From the NCBI GenBank assembly GCA_947174455.1, contig CAMWIZ010000017.1, positions 1-10,406 on the forward strand: DNA of 10,406 nucleotides. The letters run 5' to 3'. The position numbers and the translations under genes are program-made. Numbering within the stretch: the stretch's first letter is position 1; each line of letters starts with the position of its first letter. A model generated the notes under the pieces. It made no database searches, had not been told where the DNA came from, and saw nothing but the letters and a program-made list of their open reading frames with translations. The stretch comes from an uncultured Clostridia bacterium (GTDB lineage Bacteria; Bacillota; Clostridia; Oscillospirales; Acutalibacteraceae). Below, one piece after another: positions 1-8,326 of this stretch.

Positions 1-406
1 TGCTTTCACAGTACAAACAACGGTAAATTCTGTTTTCCCTGTCTGTAAGCTTGAAGATATGAGTAAGCTCTTGCTCGCACTGGGAAATACACCTTGGATT
101 TTTGCACTTTATAACATTTACAAGCTTTTCCGGCAGAGTGGGGTGGCACTTATTGACAATTTCACCGTTGCGAATGGTATTAACTGAAACGCCGGGGTCG
201 AGATATCCCAAAACATCTACGTCAATATCAATCAAATCATCAATTTTTATGATATCTTTTTTCCCGTTTTTTGCACTGGGAACATTTTTTATAATCGCAA
301 CTGAGCAGGTTAGCTTATCAAGGTTTAAAAAGTGATATAGATCCATGCTTTTTCCGGCAGAAATATGATCGATTACAACTCCGTTCTGAATAGAATCTAT
401 TACCAT
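1..406 (-). CDS. pyrI: Aspartate carbamoyltransferase regulatory subunit PyrI (C-terminal end cut by window edge)
   Basis: This is the non-catalytic chain of aspartate carbamoyltransferase; in E. coli it binds CTP and ATP and tunes the PyrB catalytic trimers in a c6r6 complex. 135 codons are visible and reading runs off the left edge, so probably only about 5-15 residues are missing (E. coli PyrI is 153 aa). The N-terminal nucleotide-binding domain shows VIDHISAG (residues 11-18), KKDIIKIDD (49-57) and IVNKCHP. D13, H14, K54 and K86 line up with E. coli D19, H20, K60 and K94. The C-terminal zinc domain has C101, C106, C130 and C133, the C-x4-C-x23-C-x2-C spacing of the E. coli protein. The ATG directly follows the pyrB TAA with no gap, and a GGAGGTG site in the last pyrB codons lies 6 nt upstream, so translation is probably coupled to pyrB. 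Identification is secure. Confidence 0.95.
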   Translation of the reverse strand, partial: MVIDSIQNGVVIDHISAGKSMDLYHFLNLDKLTCSVAIIKNVPSAKNGKKDIIKIDDLIDIDVDVLGYLDPGVSVNTIRNGEIVNKCHPTLPEKLVNVIKCKNPRCISQCEQELTHIFKLTDRENRIYRCLYCES

Positions 407-1321
407 TTACTCCACCTCCAAAAGCTTTAAAATGAGTGCCATACGCATATACTTACCATACAGTGCCTGTTTAAAGTAGCAGGCACGCTTGTCATTATCA
501 ACTGCACACGATATCTCGTTGACTCTCGGCAGTGGGTGCATTATTGCCAAATCTTCCTTTGCCGAGATCAATTTTTCAGGAGTTAAAATATAGCTGTCCT
601 TCAGGCGGATATAATCCTGTTCGTTGAAGAAACGTTCCCTCTGAACACGTGTCATGTACAAAATATCAAGCTGCGGCATTGCCTCCGACAAGTCGGTTGT
701 AACAGTGTATGGAATATTGTTCTTGATAAGAACATTGTTTGTTACATAATCGGGAAGTTTTAGTTCTTCCGGAGAGATTAGAACAAACTTAACTCCCGCA
801 TACCGTGACAAAGCATTTATAAGGGAATGAACAGTTCTGCCGAATTTTAAGTCACCGCAAAGACCGACTGTCAGGTTGTTAAAGCTGCCCTTTTCACGGT
901 ATATTGTCAACAAATCTGCAAGGGTTTGGGTTGGGTGATTATGTCCTCCGTCACCTGCGTTTATTATAGGTGTATTCGTTGCCATAGATGCAACAAGCGG
1001 AGCACCCTCCTTTGGGTGACGCATGGCAATGATGTCTGCGTAACAGCTTACCGTTCTTACTGTGTCTGCCACGCTTTCGCCTTTTGCCGCAGAGGAGTTA
1101 TTGGAGTCAGAGAAACCTATTACATTTCCGCCAAGCTCATACATTGCAGCCTCAAAGCTAAGCCGTGTTCTTGTTGAGGGTTCAAAGAAAAGAGTAGCAA
1201 GCTTTTTTCTTTTGCATTTTTCGGCATATTTATCAGGATTTTCGATTATATCGCAGGCAACATTGATAAGCCCGTCAATATCTTCGACTGACAAGTCTAA
1301 AATGTCAATAACATTGCTCAT
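407..1321 (-). CDS. pyrB: Aspartate carbamoyltransferase catalytic subunit PyrB
   Basis: This cytoplasmic enzyme joins carbamoyl phosphate and L-aspartate to form N-carbamoyl-aspartate, the committed step of the pathway. The 304-aa length is normal for the family. The carbamoyl-phosphate loop FEPSTRTR (46-53) is intact. K80 in AAKGES corresponds to the active-site lysine supplied by the neighbouring chain. RHP (101-103), [10 protein letters not shown] (123-132, with H129), FGRT (160-163), RVQRER (225-230) and HPLPR (262-266) complete the known carbamoyl-phosphate and aspartate contacts. No key residue is missing. The ATG overlaps the pyrE stop by one base (TAATG), and an AGGAG site lies 7 nt upstream inside pyrE. 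pyrI follows immediately, so the product is probably the allosteric PyrB-PyrI holoenzyme and not a bare trimer. The alternative, ornithine carbamoyltransferase, is excluded by the HPLPR motif and the pyr context. Confidence 0.98.
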   Translation of the reverse strand: MSNVIDILDLSVEDIDGLINVACDIIENPDKYAEKCKRKKLATLFFEPSTRTRLSFEAAMYELGGNVIGFSDSNNSSAAKGESVADTVRTVSCYADIIAMRHPKEGAPLVASMATNTPIINAGDGGHNHPTQTLADLLTIYREKGSFNNLTVGLCGDLKFGRTVHSLINALSRYAGVKFVLISPEELKLPDYVTNNVLIKNNIPYTVTTDLSEAMPQLDILYMTRVQRERFFNEQDYIRLKDSYILTPEKLISAKEDLAIMHPLPRVNEISCAVDNDKRACYFKQALYGKYMRMALILKLLEVE

Positions 1322-1956
1322 TATGCTTCTCCTATCCAGCTTTCATCAGATGGATTGTTACGGAACTTAATTAGTTTTTCTCTGTCCTCAGGCTTTATGT
1401 AGCCCTGTTCAGCGGCAACTTCAGCGATGACATCAAGGTTTGTAAGACTGATATTCTTTATATTTGCTTCAGCAAGTCTGTCAAGACCTTTTTTCATGCC
1501 GTATGTGAAGATGCTTGCAACACCGAGAACCTCTGCACCTGCGTCACGGAGTGCATTTACAACCTCAATAACACTTCCGCCTGTGGAGATGAGGTCCTCA
1601 ATAACAACTACCTTCTGACCTTTTTCAAGCTTGCCTTCAATCTGGTTTCCTCTGCCGTGATCCTTAGCACCCGAACGAACATAACCCATAGGCATATTGA
1701 GAAGATGAGCAGTAATAGCTGCGTGTGCAATGCCTGCCGTGCTTGTACCCATAAGTACTTCACACTCAGGGTAGTTTTCTTTAACAACCTTTGCAAGTGC
1801 CTCTTCAACGTCTGTTCTTACCTTTGGTGCGGTAAGTGTAAGTCTGTTGTCGCAGTAGATGGGACTCTTTATTCCGCTTGCCCATGTGAAAGGCTCCTGC
1901 GGTCTTAGAAACACTGCATTTATAGATAACAAATCCTTAGCAATTAACTTTTCCAT
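1321..1956 (-). CDS. pyrE: Orotate phosphoribosyltransferase
   Basis: It transfers ribose-5-phosphate from PRPP to orotate, giving OMP and pyrophosphate. The protein is 211 aa, typical of the family. The N-terminal segment [16 protein letters not shown] (23-38) is the usual orotate and dimer-contact region. [15 protein letters not shown] (94-108) is the mobile catalytic loop, with K98 and H100. [13 protein letters not shown] (116-128) is the PRPP-binding motif with its two acidic residues E120 and D121. The start lies 2 nt after the HAD gene's stop and has AAAAGGAG 10 nt upstream. The stop overlaps the pyrB start by one base. It is the normal partner of pyrF, although here the phosphatase gene separates the two. 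Nothing about the protein itself is odd. Confidence 0.98.
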   Translation of the reverse strand: MEKLIAKDLLSINAVFLRPQEPFTWASGIKSPIYCDNRLTLTAPKVRTDVEEALAKVVKENYPECEVLMGTSTAGIAHAAITAHLLNMPMGYVRSGAKDHGRGNQIEGKLEKGQKVVVIEDLISTGGSVIEVVNALRDAGAEVLGVASIFTYGMKKGLDRLAEANIKNISLTNLDVIAEVAAEQGYIKPEDREKLIKFRNNPSDESWIGEA

Positions 1957-1958
1957 TA

Positions 1959-2615
1959 TTATATATCTCCTTTTAATAAAATCTCAGTAAGCTCTTTAAC
2001 ATTGGCGGCTATAAGGTCAGCCCCTGCCTTAGAAAGTTCTTGCTCACTTCCATAGCCATATAACACACCGATGGATTTAATAGAATTTTTCTTAGCACCG
2101 ACAATGTCGTAATCTCTGTCACCGACCATGACACATTCGTCTTTACTGCTGACATTGGCAAGAGACAATGCATACTCTATGACTTCAGCCTTAGCATTTC
2201 TTTTCCCGTCGAGCAGACTTCCTGCAACAACTGTAAAAAAATCGCTCAAGCCGAAATGCTGAAGTATTCTTTCAGCAAAGACCTCAGGTTTGGATGTTGC
2301 TAAAATCAACTTGAACCCGCAATTTTGAAGTTTTGCTAGCATTGGAATTACACCGTCATAAACGGTATTTTCAAAAATTCCGATATCGGAAAAATATTCC
2401 CTGTAGTATTTAACCGCAAGCTCAGCTTTCTCTGCATCAAAGCCACAAAAACTCATATACGAGTCACGGATAGGGGGTCCGATAAATTTATACAGGGATT
2501 CTCTGCTTTCAACATCAATTCCAAACTTTTTTAGTGAGTAGGCAACGGAGTTTGTAATACCCTGCCCGGGGTCGGTTAACGTGCCGTCAAGGTCGAGTAG
2601 AATATATTTTATCAT
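1959..2615 (-). CDS. HAD-superfamily phosphatase (phosphoglycolate phosphatase / 5'-nucleotidase-like), substrate unknown
   Basis: This 218-aa protein is a haloacid dehalogenase-type phosphatase of the Gph-like group with an alpha-helical cap. Motif I is LLDLDGTLTD (6-15), with D8 as likely nucleophile and D10 as acid/base. Motif II is ATSKP (106-110). K142 in the following helix is the likely motif III lysine. Motif IV is GDRDYD (165-170), whose aspartates would hold magnesium. The cap lies roughly at residues 16-85. There is no signal peptide or membrane segment. It sits between pyrF and pyrE, 23 nt after pyrF and 2 nt before pyrE, so it is almost certainly on the same mRNA. Its Shine-Dalgarno site is weak (AGGT, 9 nt upstream) compared with its neighbours. 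The substrate cannot be read from the sequence: position suggests a pyrimidine nucleotide or pathway phosphate, while fold-level similarity equally allows phosphoglycolate or house-cleaning of damaged phosphates. Confidence 0.85.
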   Translation of the reverse strand: MIKYILLDLDGTLTDPGQGITNSVAYSLKKFGIDVESRESLYKFIGPPIRDSYMSFCGFDAEKAELAVKYYREYFSDIGIFENTVYDGVIPMLAKLQNCGFKLILATSKPEVFAERILQHFGLSDFFTVVAGSLLDGKRNAKAEVIEYALSLANVSSKDECVMVGDRDYDIVGAKKNSIKSIGVLYGYGSEQELSKAGADLIAANVKELTEILLKGDI

Positions 2616-2638
2616 TGTAAATCTACCTGTGTCGAATA

Positions 2639-3337
2639 TTAGCCGACAAATTCAGCTACACATCTTCTGTAAGCTGCCACAGGGTTGTCAGCCTGCGTTA
2701 TAGGTCTGCCAACTACGATATAGTCAGAACCGATTTCCTTTGCCTTTTCTGGGGTTGTAACTCTTACTTGGTCGCCAACTTCTCCGTCTGCAAATCTCAC
2801 ACCCGGTGTTACTGTAACAAATTCTTTTCCGCATACTGAATGTACCTTTTCTGCCTCAAGAGGAGAGCAAACAACACCGTCAAGACCTGCTGTTTTGGCA
2901 TTCTTTGCGTAGTGCATAACAACCTTATCAATCGGCTCGTTAATCAGCAAATCTTTTTGCATACGTTCCTCGCTGGTGGAGGTAAGCTGAGTTACTGCTA
3001 TAAGCAGGGGACGGGTACCGTCTGCTCTTGTCAGACCTTGTATTGCAGCTTCCATCATTGCAACTGTGCCGGCTGCATGAACGTTGCACATATCAACGTC
3101 AAGCTCAGAAAGAACCTTCATAGCTTTTTTAACAGTGTTGGGGATATCGTGCAGCTTTAAATCAAGGAAAATCTTATGTCCCATTTTTTTGATTTCCTTA
3201 ACGATATCAGGACCTGCTGCATAAAAAAGCTCCATACCGATTTTTACAAACGGCTTTTCGTCCTTAAACTGTGAAAGAAAATTGATAACCTCTTCTTTGC
3301 TGTTAAAATCACACGCAATAATAACGTCCTTACCCAT
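2639..3337 (-). CDS. pyrF: Orotidine-5'-phosphate decarboxylase
   Basis: It decarboxylates OMP to UMP, the last step of de novo synthesis. The protein has 232 aa, matching the short bacterial TIM-barrel form (B. subtilis-like, group 1). [12 protein letters not shown] (57-68) is the family signature, carrying the catalytic D59, K61 and D64 network. VTPGVR and, near the C-terminus, VVGRPIT supply the phosphate-binding loops. IACDF near the N-terminus is the first conserved strand. The start overlaps the pyrD stop by one base (TAATG) and is served by TAGGAGGT 8 nt upstream within the last codons of pyrD, which suggests coupled translation. A 23-nt gap separates it from the HAD gene. No feature is unusual. 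Confidence 0.98.
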   Translation of the reverse strand: MGKDVIIACDFNSKEEVINFLSQFKDEKPFVKIGMELFYAAGPDIVKEIKKMGHKIFLDLKLHDIPNTVKKAMKVLSELDVDMCNVHAAGTVAMMEAAIQGLTRADGTRPLLIAVTQLTSTSEERMQKDLLINEPIDKVVMHYAKNAKTAGLDGVVCSPLEAEKVHSVCGKEFVTVTPGVRFADGEVGDQVRVTTPEKAKEIGSDYIVVGRPITQADNPVAAYRRCVAEFVG

Positions 3338-4248
3338 TAGTGACTACCTCCTATAATTTCAGATAAACTGTTTATATTGTATTTTTCCATAACAGAGGGG
3401 AGAGCCTCTATTATGTTTTTGCAAGCATAAGGGTCAACCAAATTAGCAGCACCAACCTGTACGGCAGTTGCCCCGGCAAGCATTATTTCTATAACGTCCT
3501 GGGCAGTACTTACACCGCCCATTCCGATAATCGGAATTTTGACTGCTTCATATACCTGATACACCATTCTAACCGCAACGGGGAAAATGGCAGGACCGGA
3601 AAAACCGCCCATTTTATTTGCGATTACAGGCTTTTTGGTTTTTAAATCTATTCTCATGCCCATAAGTGTGTTAATAAGGCTTATTCCGTCCGCTCCCGCT
3701 GCCTCACAAGCTTTCGCAATTTCGGTTATATCTGTAACATTGGGACTTAGCTTAATGTAAACAGGCTTGGTTGTTACGTTTTTAACAGCCTTTGTTACCT
3801 CAAATGCCGAGTTAGGGTTTGTGCCGAAGCTCATACCGCCGTTATGGACGTTAGGGCAGCTTATATTAACCTCAATCAGGCCAACCTGTTCATTAGCATC
3901 AATTTTACTGCAAGTATAAGCATATTCGTCGATAGAAAATCCGCTTACGTTCGCAATAACAGGCTTGTGATAAAACTTTGCAAGCTTTGGAAGTTCCTCA
4001 CTTATGACCTTCTCAACACCGGGATTCTGCAGTCCTACAGAGTTAATCAGACCGTTTGTACATTCTGCTATACGTGGGGTGGGGTTGCCGAAGCGAGGCC
4101 CCTTGGTAGTACCTTTGCAGGAAATTGAACCGAGAATATTTATATCGTAAATATCTGCAAATTCATAACCGAAGCCAAATGTGCCGCTTGCCGGTATTAC
4201 AGGATTATCAAGTGTTAAACCGCTTAAATTAACCTTTGTGTTTACCAT
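3337..4248 (-). CDS. pyrD: Dihydroorotate dehydrogenase B, catalytic (FMN) subunit
   Basis: It oxidises dihydroorotate to orotate using FMN and passes electrons to PyrK. From the chosen start the protein has 303 aa, standard for class 1B. GTFGFG (22-27) and CKG (44-46) lie near [12 protein letters not shown] (69-77) is the substrate loop. NISCPN (128-133) holds the catalytic base C131; cysteine here, where class 2 enzymes have serine, marks class 1. NTLMGMRID (193-201), GMGGVST (242-248) and GAANL (266-270) complete the FMN site. The frame stays open upstream to an ATG at 4332, but that 28-residue extension overlaps pyrK, looks unlike the family and has no ribosome site. The start at 4248 has AAAGGAGG 7 nt upstream and the typical first strand [11 protein letters not shown]. 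It overlaps the end of pyrK by 7 nt. Confidence 0.97.
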   Translation of the reverse strand: MVNTKVNLSGLTLDNPVIPASGTFGFGYEFADIYDINILGSISCKGTTKGPRFGNPTPRIAECTNGLINSVGLQNPGVEKVISEELPKLAKFYHKPVIANVSGFSIDEYAYTCSKIDANEQVGLIEVNISCPNVHNGGMSFGTNPNSAFEVTKAVKNVTTKPVYIKLSPNVTDITEIAKACEAAGADGISLINTLMGMRIDLKTKKPVIANKMGGFSGPAIFPVAVRMVYQVYEAVKIPIIGMGGVSTAQDVIEIMLAGATAVQVGAANLVDPYACKNIIEALPSVMEKYNINSLSEIIGGSH

Positions 4249-4976
4249 ATGATTTCCTCCTTTACAAGCACAGGACCGTCCTTGCAGATTCTCTTGTTGC
4301 CGTATTTTGTTTTGCAAGTGCAGCCCATGCATGCACCAAAACCGCAGCCCATTCTTTCCTCAAAGCTGAACTGTCCTTCGGTATCAGTGTTGTTGTAAAC
4401 AGCTTTAAACATCGGAAGCGGACCGCAGGTGTAGAAATAGCTGTATTTTCCGACAAGAGGAAAAGCGTCCGTGACAAATCCCTTTGTGCCGTGACTTCCG
4501 TCAACTGTTGTTACAAAAGTATCTGTACCGAGAGCCTTAAACTCATCTTCATAAAAAACTTCGTCCTTAGTGTTAAAGCCGAGAATAACGGCAGGTTTTG
4601 CCCCTCTTTTTATCAAATCTTTACAAAGCTTGAACATAGGGGGAACACCGACACCGCCTCCTATCAAAAGCGGTCTGTCGCCGCTTTTTGATATGTCAAA
4701 GCCGTTGCCTAATCCGACAAGAGTATCAAGCTCGGTTTCAACACTGAGCTTGCTCATAAGTTCAGTACCCTGACCTACAACCTTATAAATCAATGTTATG
4801 CTATGGTTGTCAAAATCGCAGATCGAAATCGGTCTGCGAAGATAAAAACCATCTAATTTTATGTTGACAAACTGACCCGGTGCAGTGATGCTGCTTGTGT
4901 CACCGCTCAAAGTCATTTTGAATACGTCTTTTGCGATTTTTTCGTTAGACAAAACCGAATAAATACCTTGATTCAT
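4242..4976 (-). CDS. pyrK: Dihydroorotate dehydrogenase B, electron transfer subunit
   Basis: This FAD and [2Fe-2S] subunit moves electrons from PyrD's FMN to NAD+, forming the heterotetramer of class 1B enzymes. From the chosen start it has 244 aa. The ferredoxin-reductase-like FAD domain shows RRPISI (48-53). The NAD domain shows LLIGGGVGVPPM (104-115) and CGPLPM (184-189). The C-terminal cluster segment has C211, C216, C219 and C231 (C-x4-C-x2-C-x11-C), which fits a 2Fe-2S centre; C221 is extra. An in-frame ATG at 5009 would add 11 residues but has no ribosome site, whereas the ATG at 4976 has AAAGGAGG 5 nt upstream. It is immediately followed by pyrD with a 7-nt overlap, the normal pairing. 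A 173-nt gap separates it from carB. The presence of PyrK implies an NAD-linked, quinone-independent route. Confidence 0.97.
   Translation of the reverse strand: MNQGIYSVLSNEKIAKDVFKMTLSGDTSSITAPGQFVNIKLDGFYLRRPISICDFDNHSITLIYKVVGQGTELMSKLSVETELDTLVGLGNGFDISKSGDRPLLIGGGVGVPPMFKLCKDLIKRGAKPAVILGFNTKDEVFYEDEFKALGTDTFVTTVDGSHGTKGFVTDAFPLVGKYSYFYTCGPLPMFKAVYNNTDTEGQFSFEERMGCGFGACMGCTCKTKYGNKRICKDGPVLVKEEIIW
4256..4263 (-). promoter_or_regulatory. Ribosome binding site of pyrD, inside the end of pyrK
   Basis: The minus strand reads AAAGGAGG, 7 nt before the ATG at 4248 and within the last codons of pyrK. It fixes the pyrD start at 4248 against the longer in-frame ATG at 4332, and suggests coupled production of the two subunits. 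Confidence 0.85.
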
Positions 4977-4981
4977 TGTGG

Positions 4982-4989
4982 CCTCCTTT
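4982..4989 (-). promoter_or_regulatory. Ribosome binding site of pyrK
   Basis: The minus strand reads AAAGGAGG here, 5 nt before the ATG at 4976. It decides that start over the in-frame ATG at 5009, which has no purine-rich site upstream. Because pyrK is the only gene here preceded by a long gap, this site must recruit ribosomes without help from a closely preceding gene. Confidence 0.85.
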
Positions 4990-5104
4990 AAATGTGCAGA
5001 TTTGTCCATGTGCGAATTATTGGAATATAGATATAGATTTTATGCATCAGAGGGATGATTCTGAAATATACGGCGATAGTGATTTTGAGTGCCATATAGA
5101 CATT

Positions 5105-5141
5105 CAAATCACAAGCGAGCAAAAGACCCGCTTGTGATTTG
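5105..5141 (-). repeat. Perfect 13-bp inverted repeat (hairpin) downstream of carB
   Basis: The arms at 5105-5117 and 5129-5141 are exact reverse complements (CAAATCACAAGCG) around an 11-nt loop. The hairpin begins 8 nt after the carB stop in the direction of transcription. On the minus strand the sequence after the stem is AATGTCTATATGG, without a U-run, so it is not a standard intrinsic terminator for the operon. On the plus strand CTGCG and then five T follow. It may form an RNA stem that shields or delimits the upstream mRNA, or may be the remnant of a dispersed repeat; the sequence alone does not decide. Confidence 0.75.
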
Positions 5142-5149
5142 CTGCGTTT

Positions 5150-8100
5150 TTACATATCTATAGTGGAAATGCACAGTGTTTTTTCTTCAAGAACATCAAG
5201 CAATGCTCTTACAGTGTCAAGTGCTGTAAAGATACCCACGTTGTTTTCAACTGCCCAGCGTCTGATTAAATATCCGTCGTTGTTGTCTGTACTGTAGATA
5301 TCCTTTGTGTTAATAACGTAGCTGATGTAGCCTGCACGGAAAGACTGCAAAATCTCGTCATTGTCGTCAGAAACCTTATGCTTTATTCTTGTCTTGATGC
5401 CGTGTGCTTTTAGGAATTTTGCCGTTCCCTCGGTGGCCTCAATATTAAATCCAAGGTTATAGAAACGTCTGATAAGCGGTAAAGCCTCTTCCTTGTCAGC
5501 GTCTGCAATAGTAGCCAAAACAGTACCGTAATTAACCATTTTGGTACCGGAGGACTGCAAAGCCTTGTACAATGCTCTTGTTAAAGTCTTGTCGTAGCCG
5601 ATTGCTTCGCCCGTTGACTTCATTTCAGGTGAAAGGTAGACATCAAGACCGCTCAGTTTTGAGAATGAGAAAGCAGGTGCTTTAACATACCAACGTTCCT
5701 TTTCGGGCGGATAAACGCAGTCAAAACCTTGTTCCTTGAGTGATTTTCCGAGTATTGCAAGGGTAGCAATATCTGCAAGTGAGTAACCTGTTGCCTTAGA
5801 GAGGAACGGAACTGTTCTGGATGAACGTGGGTTAACCTCAATTACATAGACGTAGTTGTTTTTGTCAACTATGAACTGAATGTTGTAAAGACCGACAATG
5901 CCTATACCCAGTCCCAGCTTAACCGTATAGTCTATGATTATATCCTTAACTTCCTGAGAAATTGAGAACGAGGGGTAAACACTTATACTATCGCCCGAAT
6001 GTACACCTGTTCTTTCAACGTGTTCCATGATGCCCGGTATAAATACGTCTTTGCCGTCACAAACAGCATCAACCTCAACCTCTCTGCCGATAATATATTT
6101 GTCAACCAATACAGGCTTATCCTCGTCAACCTCAACGGCTGTTTTCAGGTAGTGGCGGAGCATTTCTTCATTGGTTACTATCTGCATTGCACGTCCTCCC
6201 AAAACGTAGCTTGGGCGAACAAGCACAGGGTAGCCAATTTCCTCGGCAGCTTTTACACCATCGTCAATTTTTGTAACAGCCTGACCCTTTGGCTGGGGAA
6301 TATGGAGTTCCTCCATAATTTTCTCAAAGGAGTCACGGTTTTCTGCTTTCTCAATAGCGTCAACGTCTGTACCGATAATCTTAACACCACGACGCATGAG
6401 CGGTTCTGCAAGATTTATTGCTGTTTGACCGCCGAGCGAAGCGACAACACCGTCAGGCTTTTCAAGCTCAATAATATTCATTACATCTTCAACGGTGAGA
6501 GGTTCAAAATACAGCTTATCACTTGTGGTGTAGTCGGTTGAAACCGTTTCGGGGTTATTGTTTATAATAATGGCCTCATAGCCGTTATTTTTAATAGTCA
6601 TTACAGCGTGAACCGTGGAGTAGTCAAATTCTACACCCTGACCGATTCTGATAGGACCGGAACCGAGTACTATAATCTTCTTTCTGTCACTTACAATGGA
6701 CTCATTTTCCTGCTCATAGGTGGAGTAGAAATAGGGGATATAGCTTTCAAACTCGGACGCACAGGTATCAATCATTTTGTAGACAGGGAACATATTGTTT
6801 TCTTTTCTCTTGCTGTAAATATCGTCCTCTGTAGTTTTCCACAGCTTAGCGATGTACTTATCAGAGAATCCCATCCTTTTAGCTTCGTAAAGTGTTGTAA
6901 TGTCATCCTTGTTGTCTGCAACAACCCTCTCAAAGTCTACTATGTTCTTGATTTTTTCAAGGAAGAACATATCTATCTTAGTTATTTCAAAAATCTCTCT
7001 CAAATCAATACCGTTCCAGATAAGTTCAGCGATAGCGTAAATTCTGTCGTCTGTACCCTTGCGGATATATTCGAGAAGTTCATCATTTGAGAGGTCATTG
7101 AACTTTGGCTTGTAAATATGGTAAACATCAATCTCCAAAGAACGTACTGCTTTAAGCAGGCTTTCCTCGAAGGTTCTGCCGACGCTCATAACTTCTCCCG
7201 TTGCTTTCATCTGTGTACCAAGTACATTGGACGCATCAGAGAACTTATCAAACGGGAACCTCGGCATTTTGGTTACAACATAGTCAAGTGTAGGCTCAAA
7301 GCTTGCAGGGGTGTTGGCAATTTGAATCTCGTCAAGTGTCATGCCGACAGCAATCTTTGCGGAAACTCTTGCAATAGGATATCCGCTTGCCTTTGATGCA
7401 AGTGCGGAAGAACGTGACACCCTCGGGTTTACCTCTATTAGGTAGTAATCGAATGAAACAGGGTCAAGTGCAAACTGTACGTTGCATCCGCCTTCGATTT
7501 TCAATGCTCTGATAATCTTCAAAGCACTGTCACGCAGCATATGGTACTCCTTGTTTGTCAAGGTTTGGCTTGGAGCAACAACTATAGAGTCACCGGTGTG
7601 AATACCTACCGGGTCAAGATTCTCCATGTTACAGATTGTAATTGCTGTGTCGTTTGAGTCACGAATTACTTCGTACTCTATCTCCTTGTAGCCCTTTACG
7701 CTTTTCTCAACAAGAACCTGACCGACAGGGGAGAGAACGAGGGCGTTTTTCATGATTTCCACAAGTTCCTCATCATTGTTTACAAATCCGCCGCCTGTTC
7801 CGCCCAATGTAAAGGCAGGACGAAGAACTACAGGATAGCCGATTTTATGTGCTGCATCAAGAGCCTCCTGCACGGAGTGGGTGATGATTGACGGAAGAAC
7901 CGGCTCTCCGATTTCCTCGCAAAGCTCTTTGAAAAGTTCCCTGTCCTCGGCTCTCTCAATACTTTCACAGCTTGTGCCAAGAAGCTCAACCTGACACTCG
8001 TCAAGTACACCCTTTTTTGCAAGCTTCATTGCAAGGTTAAGACCTGTTTGTCCGCCTATGCCCGGAACGATAGCGTCGGGACGCTCGTATCTCAAAATTT

Positions 8101-8326
8101 TTGCAAGATATTCAAGGGTAAGCGGCTCCATATATACTTTGTCGGCAATGACCGTATCTGTCATAATTGTAGCGGGGTTTGAGTTGCACAGTACAACCTT
8201 GTAACCCTCCTCACGCAGTGCAAGGCAGGCCTGAGTGCCTGCGTAGTCAAACTCAGCGGCTTGTCCGATTATTATCGGACCTGAACCTATAACCAATACT
8301 TTCTTTATGTCACTTCTCTTAGGCAT
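5150..8326 (-). CDS. carB: Carbamoyl-phosphate synthase large subunit
   Basis: It forms carbamoyl phosphate from bicarbonate, two ATP and ammonia channelled from CarA. All 1058 residues are present (E. coli about 1073). The first synthetase half (about 1-400) starts with [20 protein letters not shown] (11-30) and has [13 protein letters not shown] (168-180) and [17 protein letters not shown] (297-313). The oligomerisation segment follows (about 401-545). The second half repeats the pattern: [19 protein letters not shown] (552-570), [12 protein letters not shown] (703-714) and [17 protein letters not shown] (829-845). The MGS-like allosteric domain (about 931-1058) keeps K945, T965, T968, K984 and N1006, matching the E. 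coli UMP/IMP-pocket residues K954, T974, T977, K993 and N1015, so UMP inhibition is likely. The start has AAGGAGGG 8 nt upstream and overlaps carA by 8 nt. It would also supply arginine synthesis unless a second copy exists. Confidence 0.99.
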   Translation of the reverse strand: MPKRSDIKKVLVIGSGPIIIGQAAEFDYAGTQACLALREEGYKVVLCNSNPATIMTDTVIADKVYMEPLTLEYLAKILRYERPDAIVPGIGGQTGLNLAMKLAKKGVLDECQVELLGTSCESIERAEDRELFKELCEEIGEPVLPSIITHSVQEALDAAHKIGYPVVLRPAFTLGGTGGGFVNNDEELVEIMKNALVLSPVGQVLVEKSVKGYKEIEYEVIRDSNDTAITICNMENLDPVGIHTGDSIVVAPSQTLTNKEYHMLRDSALKIIRALKIEGGCNVQFALDPVSFDYYLIEVNPRVSRSSALASKASGYPIARVSAKIAVGMTLDEIQIANTPASFEPTLDYVVTKMPRFPFDKFSDASNVLGTQMKATGEVMSVGRTFEESLLKAVRSLEIDVYHIYKPKFNDLSNDELLEYIRKGTDDRIYAIAELIWNGIDLREIFEITKIDMFFLEKIKNIVDFERVVADNKDDITTLYEAKRMGFSDKYIAKLWKTTEDDIYSKRKENNMFPVYKMIDTCASEFESYIPYFYSTYEQENESIVSDRKKIIVLGSGPIRIGQGVEFDYSTVHAVMTIKNNGYEAIIINNNPETVSTDYTTSDKLYFEPLTVEDVMNIIELEKPDGVVASLGGQTAINLAEPLMRRGVKIIGTDVDAIEKAENRDSFEKIMEELHIPQPKGQAVTKIDDGVKAAEEIGYPVLVRPSYVLGGRAMQIVTNEEMLRHYLKTAVEVDEDKPVLVDKYIIGREVEVDAVCDGKDVFIPGIMEHVERTGVHSGDSISVYPSFSISQEVKDIIIDYTVKLGLGIGIVGLYNIQFIVDKNNYVYVIEVNPRSSRTVPFLSKATGYSLADIATLAILGKSLKEQGFDCVYPPEKERWYVKAPAFSFSKLSGLDVYLSPEMKSTGEAIGYDKTLTRALYKALQSSGTKMVNYGTVLATIADADKEEALPLIRRFYNLGFNIEATEGTAKFLKAHGIKTRIKHKVSDDNDEILQSFRAGYISYVINTKDIYSTDNNDGYLIRRWAVENNVGIFTALDTVRALLDVLEEKTLCISTIDM

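Larger units (their letters stand above)
4977..5149 (-). other. Intercistronic gap between carB and pyrK
   Basis: These 173 nt are the only sizeable non-coding stretch in the window; all other junctions are overlaps or gaps of at most 23 nt. The part next to carB holds a perfect inverted repeat (annotated separately), and the part next to pyrK holds the pyrK ribosome site. Between them I see no convincing -35/-10 pair, no PyrR-like binding loop and no gene. The minus strand offers only an unsupported 18-codon frame. A plus-strand frame of 31 codons exists but has no ribosome site. Confidence 0.7.

Noticed and set aside
102..335. A plus-strand frame of 77 codons near the left edge.
   Set aside because: It lies entirely opposite pyrI, whose zinc and nucleotide-site residues show that the minus strand is the coding one.
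4249..4332. A 28-residue N-terminal extension of PyrD.
   Set aside because: It lies inside pyrK, has no ribosome site, and the family's usual first strand begins at the ATG at 4248, which has AAAGGAGG upstream.
4977..5009. An 11-residue N-terminal extension of PyrK.
   Set aside because: The upstream ATG has no ribosome site, whereas the ATG at 4976 has an ideal one.
5042..5137. A plus-strand frame of 31 codons in the carB-pyrK gap, ending in EQKTRL, with protein-like composition.
   Set aside because: No ribosome site or promoter is visible, it runs through the hairpin, it resembles nothing I recognise, and its length is within chance.
5105..5141. The hairpin as a rho-independent terminator of carB transcription.
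   Set aside because: No U-run follows the stem on the minus strand, and termination here would cut off six essential pathway genes.
5999..7090. Long open frames on the plus strand opposite carB (5999-6541 and 6608-7090).
   Set aside because: They are the complement of a fully conserved CarB coding sequence, are rich in Cys, Asn and Phe as expected for antisense reading, and show no domain or ribosome site.
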